Assembly (NCBI GenBank): GCA_030631415.1 | Contig: DAOVLE010000172.1 | Span: forward strand, 1-11,282 | From: JAAEQG01 sp023133475 | GTDB taxonomy: Bacteria; Planctomycetota; Phycisphaerae; UBA1845 | Direction of reading: 5' to 3' | Length of the DNA stretch: 11,282 nt | Part shown: in pieces, positions 1 through 5,844 of the stretch | Position numbering within the stretch: the stretch's first letter is position 1 | Layout: every line of letters starts with the position of its first letter | The notes under the pieces: generated by a model | What the model saw: only the letters and a program-made list of their open reading frames with translations | Databases searched by the model: none | What the model was told of the DNA's origin: nothing | Position numbers and translations under genes: made by a program

Positions 1-3000
1 CTTGCACTTTCACCGCTAACTCGGCCGGTGAAGCTGCCGGCGGGATGCACAACGGCGCGAACAGCAGTCCGGTGTTGACCGATTGCTCGTTCACTCAGAA
101 CTCGGCGCCATGGCGCGGTGGTGGGATGGATAACTGGGACAACTGCAACCCGACGTTGACGAACTGCGTGTTCACGGCCAACACCACCGAGAATTCCGGC
201 GGTGGGATGTTCAACTGGCAGAGTAACCCGGCGTTGACGACGTGCACATTCAGCAACAACACGGCGGCCTACGGCGGCGGGATGTATAACGACACGGCCA
301 GCAATCCTACGCTGGACAACTGCACGTTCGCCGGCAATTCAGCAGAGTTCGGCGGCGGGATGCAGAGCTGGAATAGCACTCCGCAGCTCACCGACTGCAT
401 TTTCACCGCTAATACTGCCGTAGTTGCTGCCGGGGGGATGAACAACCAGGACAGCGACTCGACGCTCTTCAATTGTAGATTCGACGGGAACGTGGCAGGC
501 GACAATAGCGGCGCAATGCACAACTGGAGCAGCGATCCCGTGCTCACCAACTGCGTGTTCACCGGGAACACCGCCACCAATTTTAACGGCGGCGCGATGC
601 ACAACGACACCGGCAGCCCCACCCTGACCAACTGCACGTTCGAAGAGAATGTCGCAACGGGATTCGGCGGCGGGATGAACAACTACTCGGGCAATCCTGT
701 CCTGACAAGCTGCGCTTTCCGCGGGAATGCAGCTGGGGATTCCGGTGGTGGATTGTGCAGTTGGGAGGAAAGCAGCCCCACCGTGACCGAGTGCAGTTTC
801 ATCAACAACTCCGCAGTGAAATGGGGTGGCGGGATGGCGAGCTGGTTTGGTAGCCCACTGCTGACCGGCTGCCTGTTCAGTGACAACACGGCGGACGGCG
901 GCGGCGGGTTGTACTACTCCGAAACGGAAATGGCGACAGTGATCAACTGCGCCTTCACCGGCAACGCAGCCACCCACGGGGGCGCGGTGTATAACTGGAC
1001 GAGCAGCCCGGAGTTGACCGTGTGCACACTCAGCGGCAACACGGCTGCCGAGTATGGTGGCGGAATGCACAACGGCGACAGCAACCCCACGCTGACCAAC
1101 TGCATCCTCTGGGGAAACAGTGATTGCAGTGGCACAAACGTGTCCTCGCAAATCCACAGTGGTTCGCCGGTAGTCAGCTATAGCTGCGTCCAGGATAATA
1201 ATCCTGATGACGGATGGGTGTATCCGGGCAACGGGAACACCGACGACAATCCGTTGTTCCTGGATGCTGACGGCCCGGACGAGATATTCGGCACGGAAGA
1301 TGACAATTTGAGACTTCGGGCCGGCTCGCCGTGTATCGATGCCGGCTCCAACGGGGCTGTCCCGCCCGACAGTGCCGATCTCGACGACGACGGCGACACC
1401 GCAGAGCCGACACCGTTCGACCTCGACGGCAACCCGCGCTTCATCGACGATCCGACTGCCCCGGATACCGGCGCCGGCACACCGCCGCTCGTGGACATGG
1501 GGGCATACGAATACCAGGAGGATTGCAATACCAACGGCGTGATCGACAGCGCCGACATCGCCTATGGCACAAGTCGAGATTGCAACAGCAACGGCATCCC
1601 GGATGAGTGTGAGGCGGGCAACGACTGCAACGGGAACACCATCCCGGATGAGTGCGACATCGCTGGTGGCACCAGCGAGGATTGTCAGCTCAACGGCATC
1701 CCGGACGAGTGCGACATCGCCGCCGGCACCAGTTATGACTGCACCAACAACGGCATTCCCGATGAGTGCGAGGATGATTGCAACCAGAACGGCATCCGCG
1801 ACGATTGCGACATCGCTGCCGGCACCAGCTACGACTGCAATGTCAACATGGTGCCCGACGAGTGCGATATGGACGCCGGCACCAGCCGGGACTGCAACAC
1901 CAACGGCATACCAGACGAGTGCGACATCCACGCCGGCACCAGCAACGACTGCAACAACAACAATCGGCCTGACGAGTGCGATGTCATGCGCTGCTCCTAT
2001 CTCCTGTGGGATGGGTTCACAGGCTTTGCGAGCAACACGCCGATGCATGGATTCGATGCGATTCCATACCCTGACGGTGGTGATGGAAGTTTGTGGCTTA
2101 ATCCTAAAGGCAACGCGAAGATCGACCGGCGAGGTTGCGAAGGGGGAAGCCTGGCTGACAAGGCGGTCCAGGTCAGTGTGCCGGGAAGCACCGGCATACC
2201 CGAGGAATGGTACGTATCCAGCGAACACCTTCAGCCGTATTACGGCGTGCTCGGGCCTGAGGAGCAGATTTATTCGCTGAGCTTCAGGGTGAAGTTGGGC
2301 TTGAACCTCGATCCCGCAACCGACTGGCAGTTCTCTATTCGCGATGCGACCAACGACAGGGCAGTGGTTGTTATTCAGTTTTGCTCTACTGTTTCGTGGG
2401 TATTTCCCGGTTCCATAGTGGTAAAGAATGCACTGGGGCAGTATATCGACACCGGTGTCACCATCGAGCAGGACATCTGCTATGAGATCAAGGCAGTGCT
2501 GGACAATGACTTGGGCACCTTGGCGGTGTATATCGATGGCGGCCTCAAGGTGCTGATCCCGCTTGAATCGGGTGCTCGCCGGATGGACTACTTCCGTGTG
2601 GATACGGTGGGCAACGGATCGGGCAATACCGTGCTTGCGACGTTCAAGCTGGACCACTTCGATCTGTGCCTGAGGGGCGGTCTGGCGGTTCCGCTGGACG
2701 AGATTCCCGATTGCAACACCAACAGCGTGCTCGACGAGTGCGACATCGCCGCCGGCACCAGCCAGGACTGCAACAGCAACGGTTACCCCGACGAATGTGA
2801 GCCGGATTCGGACGACGATGGAACAATCGACGATTGTGACAATTGCCCGGAGGTCGCAAATCCCGACCAGGCCGACTTCGACAATGACGGGGTGGGCAAT
2901 GTCTGTGACGACGACATCGACAACGACGGCGTGCTCAATGACGATGACGTGTGCGACTACACGCCCTTGGGTCTTCCGCCGGAGTTGATCGAGCCGGACG

Positions 3001-3092
3001 GCAGTGTGCTCGGAGACCTCGACGGGGATTGCGACGTGGACCTGGACGATTTCGCCCTCATGCAGGCCCGCTTCACCGGCCCAAACCCGTAA
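1..3092 (+). CDS. Giant secreted beta-helix / DECD-repeat / dockerin-like protein, 5' end missing
   Basis: The reading frame is open from nucleotide 3, and the residues before the first ATG (45) already read as a repeat unit (CTFTANSAG...GGM). The true start therefore lies left of the window and the ATG at 45 is not the start. About 1029 codons are visible. Domains in order, counted from nucleotide 3: roughly 14 right-handed beta-helix repeats of 25-27 residues (1-368); a choice-of-anchor-Q-like segment with SPCIDAGSNG and VDMGAYEYQ (about 414-506); nine DCNxNGIPDECD repeats (507-660); a globular, concanavalin/LamG-like segment (about 662-901); two more DECD repeats; acidic thrombospondin-3-like repeats (about 934-985); and a terminal dockerin-like motif GDLDGDCDVDLDDFALMQARF. 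It ends in TAA at 3090-3092. Such proteins are exported and calcium-stabilised. A role in adhesion or carbohydrate binding is inference. The signal peptide is outside the window. Confidence 0.9.
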   Translation, partial: CTFTANSAGEAAGGMHNGANSSPVLTDCSFTQNSAPWRGGGMDNWDNCNPTLTNCVFTANTTENSGGGMFNWQSNPALTTCTFSNNTAAYGGGMYNDTASNPTLDNCTFAGNSAEFGGGMQSWNSTPQLTDCIFTANTAVVAAGGMNNQDSDSTLFNCRFDGNVAGDNSGAMHNWSSDPVLTNCVFTGNTATNFNGGAMHNDTGSPTLTNCTFEENVATGFGGGMNNYSGNPVLTSCAFRGNAAGDSGGGLCSWEESSPTVTECSFINNSAVKWGGGMASWFGSPLLTGCLFSDNTADGGGGLYYSETEMATVINCAFTGNAATHGGAVYNWTSSPELTVCTLSGNTAAEYGGGMHNGDSNPTLTNCILWGNSDCSGTNVSSQIHSGSPVVSYSCVQDNNPDDGWVYPGNGNTDDNPLFLDADGPDEIFGTEDDNLRLRAGSPCIDAGSNGAVPPDSADLDDDGDTAEPTPFDLDGNPRFIDDPTAPDTGAGTPPLVDMGAYEYQEDCNTNGVIDSADIAYGTSRDCNSNGIPDECEAGNDCNGNTIPDECDIAGGTSEDCQLNGIPDECDIAAGTSYDCTNNGIPDECEDDCNQNGIRDDCDIAAGTSYDCNVNMVPDECDMDAGTSRDCNTNGIPDECDIHAGTSNDCNNNNRPDECDVMRCSYLLWDGFTGFASNTPMHGFDAIPYPDGGDGSLWLNPKGNAKIDRRGCEGGSLADKAVQVSVPGSTGIPEEWYVSSEHLQPYYGVLGPEEQIYSLSFRVKLGLNLDPATDWQFSIRDATNDRAVVVIQFCSTVSWVFPGSIVVKNALGQYIDTGVTIEQDICYEIKAVLDNDLGTLAVYIDGGLKVLIPLESGARRMDYFRVDTVGNGSGNTVLATFKLDHFDLCLRGGLAVPLDEIPDCNTNSVLDECDIAAGTSQDCNSNGYPDECEPDSDDDGTIDDCDNCPEVANPDQADFDNDGVGNVCDDDIDNDGVLNDDDVCDYTPLGLPPELIEPDGSVLGDLDGDCDVDLDDFALMQARFTGPNP
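3..1105 (+). repeat. Coding tandem repeat: about 14 Pmp-like beta-helix units
   Basis: Degenerate units of 75-81 bp encode the pattern C-x-F-x-x-N-x-A-x(3-6)-GGGM-x-N-x(5-8)-P-x-L-T-N. Examples are CVFTANTTENSGGGMFNW and CTFEENVATGFGGGMNNY. The FxxN and GGx signatures resemble chlamydial polymorphic outer membrane protein repeats and related right-handed beta-helices. Each unit begins with a cysteine, so the cysteines would stack on one helix face. The last, degenerate unit runs into a SCVQDNNPDDGW segment. Units differ at many positions, so the array is old rather than a recent expansion. Confidence 0.85.
1522..1985 (+). repeat. Coding tandem repeat: nine DCNxNGIPDECD calcium-binding units
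   Basis: Nine units of 13-19 residues follow DCN-x-NGIPDECD-IAAGTS-x, two of them shortened by loss of the IAAGTS linker. The spaced Asp/Asn residues resemble the calcium loops of EF-hand or thrombospondin type 3 repeats, and the paired cysteines (DCN...DEC) suggest disulfide staples. Two further units lie at about 2707-2805, after an inserted globular domain. Phycisphaerae-type planctomycetes carry many proteins with this motif. Calcium binding is inferred from the motif. Confidence 0.8.
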
Positions 3093-3117
3093 AATGGAAA
3101 ATGGAAAATGGAAAATG
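3091..3117 (+). repeat. AAAATGG heptamer tandem repeat
   Basis: The heptamer AAAATGG is repeated 3.9 times without mismatch from 3091 to 3117. It begins inside the TAA stop codon of the large beta-helix gene, supplying its last two bases. It is AT-rich in a GC-rich setting. Confidence 0.85.
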
Positions 3118-3415
3118 TGGGCCGGCGAAGCGAAACCCACTGCGTTAGTTGGAGGTGGACCATCTTCAAAGTTCTACTTGCACGGCTCCCGCCCTGACAT
3201 TAAGCTGTTTGTGTAGGAAAGCAGGGCTAAAGGACTGCGGGTGAGGGAAGCGATCACTGCCCGTTTAGCATCTCCCCGTTGTTCGCTCGACGGGAGCAAA
3301 CACATTAGAGCAGTTTGCAGGCATTGACAAAGGCCCGAGGTAGAGAGTCGGCGTCGTATGATGCTGCGCTCGATTAGGTTTAGTGTCGGAAGGTATAAGG
3401 AGGTATCGAATCATC
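3093..3415. other. Gene-free leader region
   Basis: No supported gene lies in these 323 bases. The region holds the AAAATGG repeat at its left edge, a weak GTGGG/CCCAC dyad (3117-3121 with 3136-3140), and two adjacent small hairpins: 3272-3279 with 3290-3296, and GCAAAC/GTTTGC at 3296-3301 with 3313-3318. A TATGAT hexamer at 3357-3362 could be a -10 element, but no good -35 sits 16-18 bases upstream of it. Confidence 0.6.
3396..3404 (+). promoter_or_regulatory. Full-length Shine-Dalgarno sequence
   Basis: TAAGGAGGT is a nine-base match to the complement of the standard bacterial 16S rRNA 3' end. It ends 11 bases before the ATG at 3416. It decides the start: an in-frame GTG at 3383 lies upstream of this site and would give a polar extension in front of the signal peptide. 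Confidence 0.75.
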
Positions 3416-4006
3416 ATGTCACTACGTTCACTATCCATCTGTGCCCTGGTGGGCTTAATGGGATCGTCCAGCCTGGCGGACGATTATGTGTTCAACACGG
3501 ACAGCCTTACATTGACCCGGAACGGCAGTCCGGTTAGCGATTTCAACGGCACGCCGATCTACGCCGAAGTGTCCGGCGGGATCGCATATTTCCATCTTAA
3601 CGGCGATCTGGTGCTGAATGCCGCAGACACTCTCTCTGGGGCGGGCTCGCGTCCGCTTTCGCTACAGGTGCAAAACGACGTGCACATCGCCGCAGGCGCG
3701 GAAATCAACGTGTCCGCCAGCAACCGCAACGCCGGGCCAGGCGGCGGCGACGGCGGCTTGGGCGGCGACCGAGGTCTGGCCAGTTGGGGAATGGGCGGCG
3801 GTAATAACGGCTCTCGCGGCTACGGCGGCTACGGCGGCAGCGGCGGATATAGCTACACGCAAAGCGGCAGTCCGGGAACATCCGGTAGCGGCGGCGGAGA
3901 CGCCCAAGACGGACTGGACGGCTCACCAGGCGAAGACGGGCTCATCGGCGGCGATGGCTTCAATTCGCCCGCGGGCGACTACGCCGGCGGTGGATGGGGC
4001 GGCTGA
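3416..4006 (+). CDS. Secreted glycine-rich protein, N-terminal part, cut by in-frame TGA
   Basis: The start is the ATG at 3416, behind a strong ribosome binding site. The first residues form a signal peptide: MSLR, a hydrophobic stretch SLSICALVGLMGSSS, then a probable cleavage site before DDY. About 70 residues of a beta-rich domain follow, including an LSLQVQNDVHIAAGAEINVSA segment of the kind seen in PE_PGRS-like and autotransporter-like glycine-rich proteins. A glycine-rich tract (about residues 95-196: GGYGGSGGYS, GSPGEDGLIGGDG) then runs up to TGA at 4004-4006. The same frame continues on the far side with GGPGGSGGRIILGTN, the natural continuation, so this is the front of one gene that extends to 5710. 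It may be a pseudogene, a sequencing error or a readthrough case. Confidence 0.75.
   Translation: MSLRSLSICALVGLMGSSSLADDYVFNTDSLTLTRNGSPVSDFNGTPIYAEVSGGIAYFHLNGDLVLNAADTLSGAGSRPLSLQVQNDVHIAAGAEINVSASNRNAGPGGGDGGLGGDRGLASWGMGGGNNGSRGYGGYGGSGGYSYTQSGSPGTSGSGGGDAQDGLDGSPGEDGLIGGDGFNSPAGDYAGGGWGG
4004..4006 (+). other. In-frame TGA interrupting the glycine-rich gene
   Basis: The context is GGC-TGA-GGC-GGA, inside an unbroken run of glycine codons in one frame. A single base change would restore GGA (Gly), CGA (Arg) or TGG (Trp). TGA also ends the 2Fe-2S subunit gene and the zinc-ribbon gene in this window, so general recoding of TGA is unlikely. No ribosome binding site precedes the GTG at 4052 or any other nearby downstream start. 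Confidence 0.85.
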
Positions 4007-5710
4007 GGCGGACCCGGCGGCAGCGGCGGGCGCATCATCCTCGGCACCAATGTGGACGGGCTACTGAGCGGTTCCATCGAGGGACTCGGGCAGGACGTCG
4101 TCAGCACCGGCGGTCCCCTAGGCCACAACCCCTTCATCGCTTCGCAGACGAACACACCCTACATCCCCGGACTGGTGGGCGGAGCGGAAGTCTACGGAAT
4201 GACCGGTCTGGCCACTGTCGGGGGCATCACCCTGGACCCGCCGGTGGACGCGATCGCCGCTCTGGTCATCCTGCAATCCTCGCCGGATTTCTATGATTTC
4301 CCCGGCTTTGACCAGATATTCTTCGTCAACCTGACTGCCGAAGCCCTGGACGATCCCATTTTGGGAGTCGCCGGCGCAGACTACTACAGCGGACTGCTCA
4401 CCAGCGGGTACGTCAACGATCCGCTGTTCGGCGGCAGCGGCCCGGTTCCCCTGAACCCGCTGCCGGGCGACGGCATTTACACCACGCTGGTCCCAGCGGG
4501 CAGCACCAACTTCACCTTCGGCGCCGATGGCATAAGCAAGTGCCAGGCCTCTTTCTCCCCCGGAACTGCCGGCAACGTGATGTACCTGCTGCCCTGTGAG
4601 AACATCCGGGGAGACATGGACGGAGACGGGGACGTGGACCTGGTGGACTTTGCGGCTTTCCAGATATGCTTCGGCGCCTTGACCACTGATCATTTGGAGT
4701 GCTCATGTGCCGACACCGACGGTGACCAAACCATCGGGCTATCCGACTACGCGGCATTCGAGGGCATCTTCAGCGGACCCGGCGTGATGCTGGGAGCCTG
4801 TTGCGATCCGGCCGACGCGAGTTGCTCCGAACTCACCGAGGCGGACTGCACCGCAGCCGGTGGTCTCTACCAGGGCGACGGGGTCAGTTGTGCAAACGTG
4901 CAGTGCCCCTTCGGGCAGTACGCCAACGAGCCGTACTTGACGCAGTTTCAGCCCGGGGCCAACGTCGAGATAGCCGACGACATGACCTTGGCCGGTGTGG
5001 GGGCCAGGGAATTGGTTTACTACGATCTGTTGGTGGCCGGCTTTGGCGGCGATCCGTTTGACGTGAATGTAGCGCTGTACACGGATTGCCCGGGCAACGG
5101 CGGTACGCTCATCACCGGAACAGCGGCGAGCTGGAGCAGCGTTCCGAACAATGGCAGCCTGTATACGCTCTCGACCAACATCGCACCGGTGACCATACCT
5201 GACACGGTGTGGATGGTAGTATCATTCTCCGACGCCGCCGCCGTATGGGCTATTGCCGGCGAGGCCGAACTGGGCTTCACCGCCAATGTCTTCGGTATGG
5301 ACGCTCCGCCATGGGGCTGCGGTTACTTTTTCACCGGGGACACACCGCCTTACGCCGGGTTCTGGGCTCACCTGATTTGCGAGCCCGAAGGCACCTTTCG
5401 CGGCGCCGAGCAACTCAGCACCAAGATCACCCCAACGGGCATGATGCTGCACGGCGGCGAGGCCGGCGCTCTGCCGGTCGAGCTGCGCGAAGCCGGCGGC
5501 GAAAGTGCGAAGACCTTGGAGATCAAAAGCCTCATCCCCGGCAGGCCGCGCGTTCGTCCGGACCGTGCTCGGCCACCGCTGTTGATCCCCCATCCGCCGT
5601 GCCCGTGCAAATTCTTGCCCGACGATCCGCGCGACCGGGAATCCAACCGGCAAAGAGAGCTGCGTGAACTGAAGTCAATTGACCAAACGGTGAGCTTTGA
5701 AACCCGATAG
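4007..5710 (+). CDS. Secreted glycine-rich protein, C-terminal part: dockerin, Cys module, choice-of-anchor-like domain
   Basis: This is the same frame after the TGA. The glycine-rich tract ends at GGRIILGTN, the common close of such tracts in planctomycete proteins, and a beta-rich region follows. In full-gene numbering from 3416, a dockerin type I pair comes next (about 398-455: GDMDGDGDVDLVDFAAFQICF and DTDGDQTIGLSDYAAFEGIF), with Asp-rich calcium loops. A cysteine module follows (about 459-498: GACCDPADASCSELTEADC...CANVQCP). A domain of about 165 residues (502-666) then has the features YDLLVAGFGGDPFDVNVALYTDCPG, PDTVWMVVSFS and PPYAGFWAHLICEPEG. It resembles choice-of-anchor-type domains of this phylum; the exact family is not certain. 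The last 75 residues are rich in Pro, Arg and Glu, with no PEP-CTERM or LPXTG signal. The only near-frame start, GTG at 4052, has no ribosome binding site. It ends in TAG. Confidence 0.75.
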   Translation, partial: GGPGGSGGRIILGTNVDGLLSGSIEGLGQDVVSTGGPLGHNPFIASQTNTPYIPGLVGGAEVYGMTGLATVGGITLDPPVDAIAALVILQSSPDFYDFPGFDQIFFVNLTAEALDDPILGVAGADYYSGLLTSGYVNDPLFGGSGPVPLNPLPGDGIYTTLVPAGSTNFTFGADGISKCQASFSPGTAGNVMYLLPCENIRGDMDGDGDVDLVDFAAFQICFGALTTDHLECSCADTDGDQTIGLSDYAAFEGIFSGPGVMLGACCDPADASCSELTEADCTAAGGLYQGDGVSCANVQCPFGQYANEPYLTQFQPGANVEIADDMTLAGVGARELVYYDLLVAGFGGDPFDVNVALYTDCPGNGGTLITGTAASWSSVPNNGSLYTLSTNIAPVTIPDTVWMVVSFSDAAAVWAIAGEAELGFTANVFGMDAPPWGCGYFFTGDTPPYAGFWAHLICEPEGTFRGAEQLSTKITPTGMMLHGGEAGALPVELREAGGESAKTLEIKSLIPGRPRVRPDRARPPLLIPHPPCPCKFLPDDPRDRESNRQRELRELKSIDQTVSFETR

Positions 5711-5763
5711 CGTCTACCGGTAAACATTCAGTGTAACCGTTCAGTAAACCCGTCCAGCTTGTT

Positions 5764-5801
5764 GTACCGCCGGCATCCTGCCGGCTGGAAGCCGGCGGTA
5801 C
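5764..5801. repeat. Palindromic intergenic element between convergent genes
   Basis: Perfect 11-base arms (GTACCGCCGGC at 5764-5774 and its complement at 5791-5801) enclose a second TCC/GGA pairing around a GCCGGC core. The element lies between the stop codons of two converging genes (5710 plus strand, 5845 minus strand). It could act as a bidirectional terminator or as a REP-type repeat. No T-run follows either arm, so intrinsic termination is not clearly supported. The rest of 5711-5844 shows no gene. Confidence 0.75.
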
Positions 5802-5844
5802 GGTGGTGTCAGGCGCCCACCCGGGACACGAGTTCACTGGATAT

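Noticed and set aside
1522..1985. CRISPR-like array
   Set aside because: The repeats are in-frame protein-coding units of variable length without unique spacers.
339..3140. 933-codon open frame on the minus strand, antisense to the giant beta-helix gene
   Set aside because: It mirrors a repetitive GC-rich coding strand, has low-complexity Val/Ala/Ile-rich content and no recognisable domain, and the plus-strand frame has clear domains.
3324..3329. TTGACA as a -35 box for the glycine-rich gene
   Set aside because: The nearest good -10 (TATGAT, 3357-3362) is 27 bases away, too far; no -10 is found at 16-18 bases.
3383..3415. GTG at 3383 as start of the glycine-rich gene
   Set aside because: The strong ribosome binding site lies downstream of it and the signal peptide fits the ATG at 3416.
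4052..4054. GTG at 4052 as independent start of a second gene
   Set aside because: It has no ribosome binding site and lies inside a reading frame continuous with the upstream glycine-rich part.
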